This document shows positions 46,261 to 55,346 of a stretch of DNA of 64,000 nucleotides, one piece after another. The position numbers and the translations under genes were made by a program. The stretch's first letter is position 1, and every line of letters starts with the position of its first letter. The notes beneath the pieces are model-generated. The model was not told the DNA's origin and searched no databases. It saw nothing but the letters and a program-made list of their open reading frames with translations. Source of the DNA: Peptostreptococcaceae bacterium pGA-8 (GTDB lineage: Bacteria; Bacillota; Clostridia; Peptostreptococcales; Anaerovoracaceae); contig FONK01000008.1 in NCBI GenBank assembly GCA_900112915.1, forward strand, positions 42,513 to 106,512, written 5' to 3'.

Positions 46261-47955
46261 ATGGCATCTACAAAGCAATTTTTTACGATTTTTGTTACAG
46301 CAGTTTTAATTGTAACTATGATTGTCTGTGGTATTATTTCTGCACAGGCTGAGAACGATGCAACAGGCAATCCGAAGGAAGTTCAAATTAACATTACCAA
46401 TTTTCAAATTCTGCATAATAATTATAAACCGGATGGTCAATTTTTATCCGATGAGTCGGTTTACTTAAGCCTTGACTGGAGTGCGGAAAAATATGGAAAC
46501 ACATTAAAGGCAGGGGACTATTTCGATGTTACCCTTCCGAGTCAGTTAAGATTTCCAAAAGATTCACCGGCGAAGGAATTTGATTTATATGTTCAAGATG
46601 ATCAAAAAAATGTTATAGGCAAAGCTAATGTTACTCCATATGATGCCGGCGGTACGGTTAGAGTAGTATTGACGGACTATGTTAATAATAGAAGCGGTAT
46701 CCACGGTATAATGTATCTTGATGCGTTTTTCATCAGGGAAAAGCTTAACTTAGGGCAAGATAACACTCTTAACATTTCCAGCGGCGGTACAACAGTATCA
46801 AAAGTTGTCCCTATATCTGAAATAGTTAATACTGATATCAAAAACGAAATCCTGGAAAAATGGAGCGAAACGGATCCGGATGTTAATGGCCAAGTAACTT
46901 GGAATATAAGAATCAATCATAAAAAGGGAGACAACATTTCTGGAGGTGTAATTACAGACAAATTATCTGTAGAAAACGGTTCTTTAGATGGCGTAGGTTA
47001 TATTCCCGGCAGTTTTATACTAAAGAAAGTTACATTTGATGAAAAAGGAAATATAGTTGCTCTTCATTCAGAAGAGAATGTTAGCGAAAGAGTGGAACTA
47101 TCTGAAAACAATACGGCCTTCAGATTTGCCATAGGGGATATTTCCAATAAACAGTATTTATTGACTTATAAAACCAGTTATGTATCTGATGTTGAAATAA
47201 AAAATACCGTTGTACTCAAGACAAATAGTGAAACTGTCAGCAATAATAAGTATTTTAAGGCATCTGATACAGGTGGAAACGGTGTTGGAGAAAAGCCGGG
47301 CAGAATAAAAATTGTTAAAATTGATCAGGATAATAATACAATTCGATTAAAGAATGCAGAATTTAAGGTAACCAGTAAGGAAACCGGAGAATCCTTTATA
47401 GTAGTAACTGACGAAAATGGTGAGGCATATACTGATCTTGTTAAGGCAGGTCAATATGATGTAGAAGAAATTATTGCTCCATACGGATATGTGAAAGAAG
47501 ATAAAACATATACTGTAGCGGTTATTTCAGATCAGCTGTCAGAGCAGGTGTTTACCAATAAGAAGGCGGAAACAGAAGTTTCAGTTGTTAAAAAATGGAT
47601 TGGAAAAACAGGTACTGCTGCCACAATAAGACTACTGGCAGATGGTAAGGAGCTTGATAGAGTTACTTTAACTGCTGCAACGGGATGGTCACATATATTT
47701 AAAAATCTTCCAAAGTTTGATAGAGCTGACGGGCATGAGATAAAATATACAATAACAGAGGATAAAATAGACAATTATGCTGCAAAAATTACGGGGGATG
47801 CTAAATCAGGCTTCACTGTTGAAAATAGATATATACCTCCGGAAACTCCAAACACCGGAGATGATAATATGCTTATAGCATATGCAATTTCAGCAGTAGT
47901 AGCTATGATAATGTTGTCATTGGCATGTAAGGCAAAAAATGAAACTGTACGTTAG
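46261..47955 (+). CDS. Cell-wall surface protein with adhesin-like, SpaA and Cna-B domains and LPxTG-like sorting signal
   Basis: 564 residues. Signal peptide about 1-31 ending at AQA. Residues about 35-330 resemble the paired immunoglobulin-like collagen-binding/SdrG-type adhesin region. About 344-432 is a SpaA/prealbumin-like domain (KIVKIDQDN, TDENGEAYTDL, YDVEEIIAPYGY), and about 437-525 a Cna-B domain (VSVVKKWIGK, YTITEDKI). The C-terminus has TPNTGD as a sortase-type motif, then a hydrophobic helix and a short charged tail. The last five residues are encoded by DNA that is also the 5' end of the glutaredoxin fragment, so the original tail may have differed. Ligand unknown. No sortase gene is in the window. 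Confidence 0.85.
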   Translation: MASTKQFFTIFVTAVLIVTMIVCGIISAQAENDATGNPKEVQINITNFQILHNNYKPDGQFLSDESVYLSLDWSAEKYGNTLKAGDYFDVTLPSQLRFPKDSPAKEFDLYVQDDQKNVIGKANVTPYDAGGTVRVVLTDYVNNRSGIHGIMYLDAFFIREKLNLGQDNTLNISSGGTTVSKVVPISEIVNTDIKNEILEKWSETDPDVNGQVTWNIRINHKKGDNISGGVITDKLSVENGSLDGVGYIPGSFILKKVTFDEKGNIVALHSEENVSERVELSENNTAFRFAIGDISNKQYLLTYKTSYVSDVEIKNTVVLKTNSETVSNNKYFKASDTGGNGVGEKPGRIKIVKIDQDNNTIRLKNAEFKVTSKETGESFIVVTDENGEAYTDLVKAGQYDVEEIIAPYGYVKEDKTYTVAVISDQLSEQVFTNKKAETEVSVVKKWIGKTGTAATIRLLADGKELDRVTLTAATGWSHIFKNLPKFDRADGHEIKYTITEDKIDNYAAKITGDAKSGFTVENRYIPPETPNTGDDNMLIAYAISAVVAMIMLSLACKAKNETVR

Positions 47956-49813
47956 TGAGCATTGTCCGGATTGCCCTCCGGCGATAGTGTTATTAGAAGC
48001 TAAGGGCATAGAAGTGGAGCTTATTAATATAACATCATCTTTATTAAATCCTAACCATGCGGATAGTGATTCTTATTACATAAGAAGTCAACGAGCATAC
48101 ACATATACCGTGAATATTCCACCCGGTGAAATAAGTGTATTATCTGATGATTACATGGGAACAGGACACCAGGCAATACTGATTAACTGGAAGCATGAAA
48201 CGCTTATGACAAAGGAGCGCTTGGTTGCGGAATTTGATGTTGTAATAGATAAATATGCACCTGATGATTTACCATTGGATTCGTACGGTTTTGCCAAAAC
48301 TTTAACCGATAAGATGATACAAAGAAAACCTACAAGCCCTATAATTAAGGAAACTGTAGATTTAAACGGTGACGGAATAACCGGACGAGATATTGCGACA
48401 AGTCATACCAAGTATGTTAAAAATACCGAACATGATTTAAAAATTGAAAAATTTGTTAAAGGAAAGCTTGATGATGGGTTTTCCAAATTTGCCTACACAA
48501 CTCCGGGAGGGAGCATAGATTATAAGCTGGTTATTACCAATACTACAGGCGAAAATATATATAAGATGGGCTTCCTAGATGTATTGCCTACAGTAGGTGA
48601 TCTTGAGGTTATAAAGAACTCTCCGAGAAACAGTGCATTCACACCTGTTTTGTCAGGTCCTATAACGTTACCTTCAGAGTGGGCTTCAAAAACAGAGGTG
48701 TTCTACAGCACGGAATCCAATCCTAAGAGAAGTGATGTTTCATACGACAAGGTAAAGTATTCTAAAAATGCAGAAAAGCATACGGACCCTGCAGATGCAG
48801 TATCGCCTCTATGGTTAAAGGAAGCGGATGTAACCGATTGGACAAAAATCAGAAGCTTTAAGATCGAATTAAAAGAAGGAGATATTTGGGTAAAGGGTCA
48901 GAATTTGGAATTGACATTTAAGATGACTGCACCTGAAAGCAGGGATGCGGATTACGTTATTGATGACACTGCTGCAAGAACCCCGGCAGAAAATTACTCC
49001 AGAGTGTTGTACGGGAAAAATGCTGCATGGAACTCCTTTGCAATGACAGCAAACGGTATATTGCCGACAGAACCTGAGAGAGTAGGCGTAGTTGTGTTAA
49101 ATGCCGGCAGATCGGTAAAAGCTGAATACTATATCGTAAATACCGATACCAAACTGAAAGATGACAAGCAGGTAATTGACCCTAAAACAGCTGTTGATAC
49201 ACCATATGGAGATGTACCTCCGGCAGAAATTGTAAAAGATGGGAAAACCTATCGCCTAGTGAAATCGGACGACGGAACACCTGACTTAAAGAAGGGATCA
49301 GACCCACAGAATGGACTGGTGGAACGCAGAGAAAAGGTAATAAAGTATCAATATTAATTGGTATCAGGGGGAAAGGTTTCTGTTAAGTACATTATTGAAG
49401 GCACAGAGGTGACATTAGAAAATCCTGCTATCAGTGAAGTCGATTCAAATGGAAATTATGTAGTAAAGAAAGAAAACACTGAAATTGGAACGCCATATGA
49501 CACTACAACGATGATTTTCCAACCTAAGAGATTGATGAAGGATGGCAAAACCTATGAATTAACCGCAAGAAAGGTAGCTCCTAAGACCGATCCTATAACA
49601 GGTGAGGTAAAGGCGGAAGATCAGCTGATTATTTATGAGTACAGATTGGTTGAAGAACCCGAAGCTCCAACTCCGGGGCAGCCTAAAAAACCGAATGTCT
49701 CAGGACCTAAGACCGGTGATGCTTCTGATATACAGGCACATGGATTGTTAGTTTTAATGTCGGGAATATTGATTTTTGCCATGAGGCTGAAAAAAAGAAG
49801 AGAAGAAGGTTAA
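47939..49813 (+). pseudogene. Chimeric, disrupted surface protein gene with glutaredoxin-like 5' end
   Basis: One frame from 47939 to 49813 interrupted by a single TAA at 49355-49357. Residues 1-35 read as a glutaredoxin-like protein (MKLYVSEHCPDCPPAI, CxxC redox pair) and then change abruptly, near 48043, to surface-protein sequence with no signal peptide: a DUF11-like TPGGSIDYKLVITNTTGENIY stretch (in two parts: TPGGSIDYKL, VITNTTGENIY) and, near the stop, MucBP-like repeats (DGKTYRLV...). The same repeat type continues after the stop (VSVKYIIEGT, DGKTYELT). The end is a sorting signal GPKTGD, hydrophobic helix, KKRREEG. It cannot be exported as it stands. Probably the product of a deletion or recombination plus a point mutation. 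Confidence 0.75.
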
Positions 49814-49878
49814 ACTAGGTATGGTTGGAAGCAGCTTTAAATCTGAAACGCCATATTAAACTTTCAAGATTAATATAT

Positions 49879-49928
49879 ATCGACCTGCAGAGATTTATTT
49901 AAATATGAATTTCTACAGGTCGATTTTG
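49879..49928 (+). terminator. Rho-independent terminator after the surface protein region
   Basis: ATCGACCTG (49879-49887) pairs with CAGGTCGAT (49916-49924) with a 28-base loop that may itself fold, followed by TTTT. It separates the surface protein genes from clpB. Confidence 0.65.
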
Positions 49929-49969
49929 GTTTATAAGCTTATTCTCGGGCATGCCTAAAAATAAAATTG

Positions 49970-49996
49970 TTAGCACTCTTTTGTGGTGAGTGCTAA
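49970..49996 (+). promoter_or_regulatory. CIRCE element (HrcA operator)
   Basis: Perfect match to the CIRCE consensus: TTAGCACTC-N9-GAGTGCTAA. HrcA binds it and represses heat-shock genes in Firmicutes. It lies 68 bases upstream of the clpB start, next to the promoter. Confidence 0.97.
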
Positions 49997-50003
49997 AAAG
50001 TTC

Positions 50004-50032
50004 TTTACTTTTTGTTTTTTTAGGATTACAAT
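50004..50032 (+). promoter_or_regulatory. Likely clpB promoter
   Basis: -35 TTTACT (50004-50009), 17-base spacer, -10 TACAAT (50027-50032), seven bases downstream of the CIRCE element and 31 bases before the ATG. The -35 is weak (4 of 6). Confidence 0.5.
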
Positions 50033-50063
50033 GATCATATAAAAGAAAATGGAGGTGATTGTT

Positions 50064-52667
50064 ATGAATATTGAAAAGTTTACTCAAAGTGCTCAGAGGG
50101 CTATTGTGGAGGCTCAGAACATTGCTGCAGACAATGGAAATCAAGCACTTGAGGTAGAGCATTTGCTTTTGGCACTTTTGAAAGAATCAGATGGATTAAT
50201 TTCTAAGCTGATTATAGGCATGGGTGTGGAGCCGGGGCATCTGAAAGCTGAGGTTGAAAGAGAAATAAATAAGTTTCCTAAGGTTAGCGGAGGCACTCAA
50301 GGGATGTATGCATCTCAAGGTCTGAACAGAGTTATAAGTGATGCTGAAAAACGAGCAGCTTCATTTAAAGACGAGTATTTAAGTGTTGAACATATTTTCC
50401 TTGCAATTTTAGGAGATAGAGGATCAGCGTGTCAGAAAATTTTAGAAAATAATGGAATTAATGAGAAAAAATTTCTCGAAAGCCTTACTAAGGTGAGAGG
50501 AAATCAAAGAATTACCAGTGAGAACCCTGAGGATACCTATGAGGTTCTGGAAAAGTACGGAAGAGATCTTGTAGATATGGCTCGTAAAGGCAAGCTGGAT
50601 CCTGTAATTGGCAGAGACAGTGAAATTAGACATGCTATTCAGATTTTGTCGAGAAGAACAAAGAACAATCCGGTTCTTATCGGTGAGCCCGGTGTTGGTA
50701 AAACAGCAGTCGTTGAAGGGTTAGCCCAGAGAATTTTGAAAGGTGATGTACCTGAAGGCTTGAAGGATAAGACTATATTTGCTCTTGATATGGGTGCCTT
50801 AATTGCAGGGGCGAAATTTAGAGGTGAGTTTGAAGAGCGACTTAAGGCAGTCCTTAAGGAGGTTGAAAAATCTCAGGGCAGAATTCTTTTGTTCATTGAT
50901 GAAATTCATAATATTGTTGGAGCCGGCAGAACAGAGGGTTCCATGGATGCCGGTAACCTACTTAAGCCTAAATTAGCGAGAGGAGAGCTACACTGCATAG
51001 GAGCGACAACCTTAGATGAATATAGAAAATATATTGAGAAGGATGCGGCTTTAGAAAGAAGATTTCAGAAGGTTTTAGTTGATCAGCCCACTGTTGAGGA
51101 CACCATATCCATTTTGAGGGGCTTGAAAGAGAAGTTTGAGATTCATCACGGCGTTAGAATTTCTGATAGCGCTTTAATTTCATGTGCAACCTTGTCCGAT
51201 AGATATATTTCCGATAGATTTTTACCGGATAAAGCCATTGACTTGATGGATGAGGCGGCTTCAAAGCTGAGAACGGAAATTGACAGTATGCCGGCGGAAT
51301 TGGATGAGCTTTCAAGAAAAATAATGCAATTGGAAATAGAGAAAAAGGCTCTTACAAAGGAAGAGGACAAGGCATCTAAGGTAAGACTGGAGAATCTTGA
51401 GCAGGAGCTGGCAGAAATGAAAGACGAAGAGACAACCTTAAAAGCTCAATGGAAAAATGAAAAGAAGGATATTGAAAATTTAAAAACAGGTCAAGAAAAA
51501 ATAGAAAAGATAAAAATAGAGATGGAAGAGGCTGAACGAAATTACGACCTGGAAAAGCTTGCAAAGCTTAAATACGGTACACTTCCACAGCTGGAAAAGG
51601 AGTTGGAGGATGCGAGAGTTCGTGCAGAAAATTATAAAGGAAATCGTCTTTTAAAGGAAGAAGTCGGAGAAGAAGAAATTGCAGAAGTGGTTTCTGCTTG
51701 GACCAAGATTCCTGTTTCAAAGCTGGTTGAAAGTGAGAGAGAAAAACTGATAAAGCTTCCGGAAATCTTGCACAAAAGAGTGGTAGGCCAGGATGAAGGT
51801 GTCTATGCAGTTTCTCAATCTATTCTGCGCGCTCGTGCAGGGCTGAAGGACGAAAACAGACCGATAGGTTCATTTATCTTCCTCGGACCAACCGGGGTAG
51901 GAAAAACTGAACTTGCCAAAACATTATCGGAAACCTTATTTGATTCAGAAAAGAATTTGATAAGAATAGATATGTCTGAATATATGGAAAAGCATGCAGT
52001 TTCAAGACTTGTAGGAGCCCCTCCGGGGTATGTAGGCTATGATGAAGGCGGTCAGCTTACAGAAGCTGTAAGAAGAAAGCCTTACAGCGTGATTCTATTT
52101 GATGAAATTGAAAAAGCACACCCGGATGTGTTTAACATTTTGCTGCAGCTTCTGGATGACGGAAGGCTTACTGATAATCAAGGTAGGACTGTAGACTTCA
52201 AAAACACGGTGATTATTATGACCTCTAATATCGGAAGCAACCTGCTGATAGATAATATACGGGCAGATGGTACAATCGCTGAAGATGTGAAAGAACAAGT
52301 CGAAGGACAGTTGAAGCTACACTTCAGGCCGGAGTTCTTAAATAGAATAGATGACATTGTTGTATTCACACCACTTACTAAAAATCAGATTAAGGCTATA
52401 ATTGATTTAAGTCTAAGCGGTCTCAGAGACAGATTGGATAAAAGAGATATGAAGCTGATAATAGATGAAAGCGGAAAGAATTTTATTGCCGACAATGCTT
52501 ACGATCCTCACTACGGAGCAAGGCCTATCAAAAGATATATACAAAAGAATATAGAGACTGAAATTGCAAAGCTTATAATTGAAGGCAAAGTATATGACGG
52601 CAAAACAATAGTGATCAAAGCTGACGATAATCAGCTTCTTTATGAGGTAAAGGATGTACATCAATAA
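50064..52667 (+). CDS. clpB: ATP-dependent disaggregase ClpB
   Basis: 867 residues from the ATG at 50064, preceded by GGAGGTGATT; an in-frame ATG at 50049 overlaps that site. Hexameric AAA+ chaperone that rescues aggregated proteins with DnaK. The N-terminal Clp repeat domain spans about 1-145. AAA-1 has Walker [10 protein letters not shown] (about 205), then comes the coiled-coil middle domain (about 400-520) that marks ClpB rather than ClpC. AAA-2 has Walker [10 protein letters not shown] (about 607), with a C-terminal D2-small domain. HrcA/CIRCE control is visible. The next gene overlaps its 3' end by 14 bases. Confidence 0.97.
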   Translation: MNIEKFTQSAQRAIVEAQNIAADNGNQALEVEHLLLALLKESDGLISKLIIGMGVEPGHLKAEVEREINKFPKVSGGTQGMYASQGLNRVISDAEKRAASFKDEYLSVEHIFLAILGDRGSACQKILENNGINEKKFLESLTKVRGNQRITSENPEDTYEVLEKYGRDLVDMARKGKLDPVIGRDSEIRHAIQILSRRTKNNPVLIGEPGVGKTAVVEGLAQRILKGDVPEGLKDKTIFALDMGALIAGAKFRGEFEERLKAVLKEVEKSQGRILLFIDEIHNIVGAGRTEGSMDAGNLLKPKLARGELHCIGATTLDEYRKYIEKDAALERRFQKVLVDQPTVEDTISILRGLKEKFEIHHGVRISDSALISCATLSDRYISDRFLPDKAIDLMDEAASKLRTEIDSMPAELDELSRKIMQLEIEKKALTKEEDKASKVRLENLEQELAEMKDEETTLKAQWKNEKKDIENLKTGQEKIEKIKIEMEEAERNYDLEKLAKLKYGTLPQLEKELEDARVRAENYKGNRLLKEEVGEEEIAEVVSAWTKIPVSKLVESEREKLIKLPEILHKRVVGQDEGVYAVSQSILRARAGLKDENRPIGSFIFLGPTGVGKTELAKTLSETLFDSEKNLIRIDMSEYMEKHAVSRLVGAPPGYVGYDEGGQLTEAVRRKPYSVILFDEIEKAHPDVFNILLQLLDDGRLTDNQGRTVDFKNTVIIMTSNIGSNLLIDNIRADGTIAEDVKEQVEGQLKLHFRPEFLNRIDDIVVFTPLTKNQIKAIIDLSLSGLRDRLDKRDMKLIIDESGKNFIADNAYDPHYGARPIKRYIQKNIETEIAKLIIEGKVYDGKTIVIKADDNQLLYEVKDVHQ

Positions 52668-53505
52668 GTTTAGACTGCCAAATGATGATAGAACATATGA
52701 GTTTATTCTTGGGCAAAAAGAGACATGTTTCAATAGTTTCTATCCCTTTAAGGTGTTTGAAAACAGAAATCCGGTTGAACTGGAATTTGGACAGGTTACT
52801 TTCCTGTGTGGAGGTAATGGTTCAGGAAAAACAACTTTGCTGAATCTTATAGCAGAGAGTTTACAATTAAAGAGAGTTTCAAGATTTAATAAAAGCAGTT
52901 TCTTTGATGACTATGTCAAAATGTGTGACTATGAGCTGGCTAAAGGTTTACCTGAGGCCAGCTCAATTATAACCAGTGATGATGTATTTGATTATATGCT
53001 GGATATGAGAGCTATAAATGGAGGCATAGACTATAGAAGAGAAGAACTAAGAGAAGAATACATAAACCTTAAAGGCTCTAACTTTAAAATGGAATCATTG
53101 GATGATTACGAAAAGCTAAAGGCGATTAACAACAGTAGAAAAATTACCCAATCTGAATTTATAAGAAGGAATATAGGAAAGAATTTAGTTGAGAAATCCA
53201 ATGGAGAAAGTGGATTCCAATATTTTGTAGAGAAAATAAACGAGCCAGGCTTATACCTTCTTGATGAGCCGGAAAATAGTCTTTCTCCTCCGAAACAAAT
53301 TGAATTAATGAAATATTTGGAAGATTCTGCAAGGTTTTTCAATTGCCAATTTATAATTTCCACCCATTCACCATTTATGCCGGCTATGAAGGATTGCAAA
53401 ATATATAATTTAGATGTAAATCCAATTGAAGTAAGCAAGTGGACAGAGTTGGAAAATATAAGGACATATTATGATTTTTTCATTGAACACAGTAAAGATT
53501 TTTAA
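52654..53505 (+). CDS. AAA/ABC-type ATPase of unknown role, overlapping clpB
   Basis: 283 residues. ABC-like head with Walker A GGNGSGKTTLLN (about 52-63), a signature-like SNGESGFQYF (about 180), Walker B LYLLDEPENSLSP (about 198) and the His switch FIISTHSPFM (about 231). It belongs to the broad AAA_21/AAA_23 group found in stand-alone ATPases and in some defence systems. No membrane partner or nuclease lies beside it. It starts within the last 14 bases of clpB, so it should be co-transcribed and heat-inducible. Function not assigned. Confidence 0.85.
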   Translation: MYINKFRLPNDDRTYEFILGQKETCFNSFYPFKVFENRNPVELEFGQVTFLCGGNGSGKTTLLNLIAESLQLKRVSRFNKSSFFDDYVKMCDYELAKGLPEASSIITSDDVFDYMLDMRAINGGIDYRREELREEYINLKGSNFKMESLDDYEKLKAINNSRKITQSEFIRRNIGKNLVEKSNGESGFQYFVEKINEPGLYLLDEPENSLSPPKQIELMKYLEDSARFFNCQFIISTHSPFMPAMKDCKIYNLDVNPIEVSKWTELENIRTYYDFFIEHSKDF

Positions 53506-53979
53506 TTATAGTGAACCGAAAATAATTCTCCAAAGTAATTTTATATCAATTAAGAGCAATAAAGCAAAAATTTGTTGATTTTTATAATAAACTTTAATAA
53601 TTAACCCTCAAACCCCTTGAAATACGAGGACATTTGCAAGAGTGCAGATTGAATTTACTACCAATTTACTTCTTTTGAGGAAAAAGCCTTGATGTGCTGT
53701 AAAAACTCTTGCGAATAAAGGTATTTTACCACAGATACGAAAGGTATGTTGTGGGGATCAAAATTAAATAGGAAATCGTAAAAGCGGTGATCTTTTGCTT
53801 CTGTAAAGGAAGTATAAGAACACCGCTTTTTTCATGCCCATGTTACGAAGTAGAGGCATATACAGGCTTGAAATACAAGGCTTTCAGAGGGCGGTTTTGA
53901 CAAAGTAAGGGGAATATACCTTTTCTTTCAAAATCGCACTTTAACTGCGTAACAAATAAAAATGAAAGGAGCAGAAATC
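53506..53979 (+). other. Non-coding region at the left border of the mobile element remnant
   Basis: About 470 bases without a supported gene. It contains a tandem AATTTACT pair near 53653-53672, a terminator hairpin at 53780-53832, and an imperfect inverted repeat, GGCGGTTTTGACAAAG near 53890 against CTTTCAAAATCGCAC near 53926. The left end of the element probably lies here, but no integrase and no att repeat could be identified. Confidence 0.45.
53780..53832 (+). terminator. Rho-independent terminator
   Basis: AAAGCGGTG (53781-53789) pairs with CACCGCTTT (53821-53829), followed by TTTTT. The loop is 31 bases. It would end the clpB-ATPase transcript or an element transcript before the replication-like gene. 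Confidence 0.7.
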
Positions 53980-54645
53980 ATGGCAGTTTTCAGAGTAGAG
54001 AAAAACAAGAGCTATACCGTCATGAGCAATCACCACCTGCGGAATAAGGAGCTGACCCTAAAGGCGAAAGGCTTACTTTCTCAAATGCTTTCACTTCCGG
54101 AAAACTGGGACTACACCCTTGCGGGGATATCCCATATCAACAAGGAAAGCATCGATGCCATTCGTACAGCCGTCTTGGAGCTTGAAAAGGCAGGATATAT
54201 CGAAAGAGCGCAAGGCAGAGATAAAAAAGGAAAAATGACAGCCATTACCTATACCATTTATGAGCAGCCGATTAGTCCGGTACCCAAAAATCCAACATCG
54301 GATAAGCCGATATTGGAAAAACCGAAAGCGGATAATCCGACATCGGAAAATCCAATGCAATTAAATAAAGATATACAAAATACTGATCTATCAAAAAAAG
54401 AAGAAAGAAATAAAGATGGATTAAATACCGATTCCATTCCTATCCTTTCCACTGACCCCTCTCCTTTGGATGAGCCATTACCGGAGCAGAAAGGAAAGGA
54501 AGAGAAAGACGCATACAAAATCTATGAAGAAATTATCAAGGACAATATCGAGTATGAACACCTCATAAACGCAAAACGCCTTGACCGTGATCGCATTGAT
54601 GAAATCCTTGACCTCATTCTTGAAACCGTATCTGCGGTTTCATAG
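53980..54645 (+). pseudogene. Truncated replication-initiator-like (helix-turn-helix) gene of an ICE/CTn
   Basis: 221 residues from the ATG at 53980; AAAGGA precedes it, and an ATG at 53962 lies upstream of that site. The N-terminus (MAVFRVEKNKSYTVMSNHHL) and the winged-helix region up to about residue 95 match HTH proteins carried by Firmicute conjugative elements. A proline-rich, repetitive linker (about 98-120, KPxxxNPTSENP) follows. The C-terminal DUF6017-like domain starts (YEHLINAKRLDRDRIDEILDLILETV) but is cut at about residue 218, exactly where sequence of an oppositely oriented relaxase gene begins. About 70-80 residues are missing by comparison with remembered family length. Confidence 0.7.
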
Positions 54646-54758
54646 CTGCATCCGAAAGAGGAAACGAGCATTTTGTCATCGGTTTTATCGGGGTTCTGGA
54701 TATATTCAAGTGCCTTTTTTAATGTGCTTTTAATAGGCTTAATCTTTGTAACCGCCAT
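54630..54758 (-). pseudogene. 5' fragment of a relaxase (mobilisation nuclease) gene
   Basis: 43 residues on the minus strand match the start of MobA-type relaxases of Firmicute elements (MAVTKIKPIKSTLKKALEYI, then LVSSFGCSYETAD). The match ends at 54630, inside the 3' end of the replication-like gene. The open frame runs on to 54522 only as antisense of that gene. The catalytic His triad and all downstream domains are lost. The start lies within the 3' end of mobC, the normal arrangement. Confidence 0.8.
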
Positions 54759-55048
54759 ATCTCTTTTAAGGCTCCTTTGATTTCTTCTATATCTTCCTGA
54801 TACACATTTCCCGTCACGTTCGCTCTTTTTGCAATCTGATTGATGTTGACCCCGATTTTTTGAAGCTCTGCCGTCATTTTCTTTATATCGCTGTGATCTA
54901 CTTGAATGATATATCCGTTTATCGCCATTTTCCGAAGATACGCTTCCATGTTGCTTGTAGGCACCTGTTTCATTTTTTCTTCAATCAAATTTCGTTCTTC
55001 TTCCGTAACACGAAATTTAATCTGCACATTTCTTTTTCTGTTATTCAT
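54719..55048 (-). CDS. mobC: MobC-family mobilisation accessory protein
   Basis: 109 residues. A basic N-terminus with a ribbon-helix-helix (NVQIKFRVTEEERNLIEEKM), then LRKMAINGYII and the MobC core INQIAKRANVTGNVYQEDIEEIK. MobC proteins help the relaxase open DNA at oriT. AAAGGA lies upstream of the ATG on the minus strand. It appears intact, but its relaxase partner is broken, so it can act only with a relaxase supplied elsewhere. Confidence 0.85.
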   Translation of the reverse strand: MNNRKRNVQIKFRVTEEERNLIEEKMKQVPTSNMEAYLRKMAINGYIIQVDHSDIKKMTAELQKIGVNINQIAKRANVTGNVYQEDIEEIKGALKEIWRLQRLSLLKAH

Positions 55049-55137
55049 AGGTGAATTTCCTTTCTGTTTTCATAGAGGGTTTGGGATACTTCCCAAGGGT
55101 CTGCCCCAGCAGGCTTTAGCCTGTGAGGGTACAAGCA

Positions 55138-55177
55138 AAATCTCTATCACCGGAACTGCGGGAAATAGAGATTTTTT
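55138..55177 (+). terminator. Hairpin with T-run between mobC and tetR
   Basis: AAATCTCTAT (55138-55147) pairs with ATAGAGATTT (55165-55174), followed by TTT. It can act as a terminator on the plus strand, insulating tetR from element transcription, or be part of the oriT structure. Confidence 0.5.
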
Positions 55178-55279
55178 ACGGAAAGGGTACCCCTTTCCTA
55201 TGCTTGCTATTCCACTTACTCTTTAATCTCTACAACAACGGAAAATCACTTTTTGCCAAAGGTTACAAAAAGAAAAAAC

Positions 55280-55308
55280 TTGAATTCAAATATAACAAAT
55301 GCTATAAT
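55280..55308 (+). promoter_or_regulatory. Sigma-A promoter of tetR
   Basis: -35 TTGAAT (55280-55285), 17-base spacer, perfect -10 TATAAT (55303-55308). The adjoining palindrome overlaps the end of the -10 box. Confidence 0.75.
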
Positions 55309-55323
55309 ATAACTAAGTTATAT
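55307..55323 (+). promoter_or_regulatory. Palindromic operator in front of tetR
   Basis: ATATAACT-A-AGTTATAT, 8-bp perfect arms with a one-base centre, overlapping the tetR -10 box. The same core (ATAACT-N-AGTTAT) recurs in front of the ECF operon. Likely the site of the TetR protein encoded next door, giving autorepression. Confidence 0.7.
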
Positions 55324-55346
55324 TTGAGGAAAGGAGGAAGTAAAAA

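Larger units (their letters stand above)
55049..55346. other. Intergenic region upstream of mobC, possible oriT
   Basis: 298 bases between divergent mobC and tetR. It holds several inverted repeats: CAGGCTTTAGCCTG near 55110, the stem AAATCTCTAT/ATAGAGATTT (55138-55174), and GGAAAGG/CCTTTCC (55180-55198). oriT of related elements lies in front of mobC, and such repeats are typical, but no known nic sequence was recognised. The tetR promoter and operator are at its right end. Confidence 0.35.

Noticed and set aside
47939..48043. A separate complete glutaredoxin gene
   Set aside because: Only about 35 residues match before the frame changes into surface-protein sequence; the rest of the fold is missing.
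54522..54629. C-terminal part of the relaxase open frame
   Set aside because: It is antisense of the replication-like gene, with Arg/Ser-rich sequence unrelated to relaxases.
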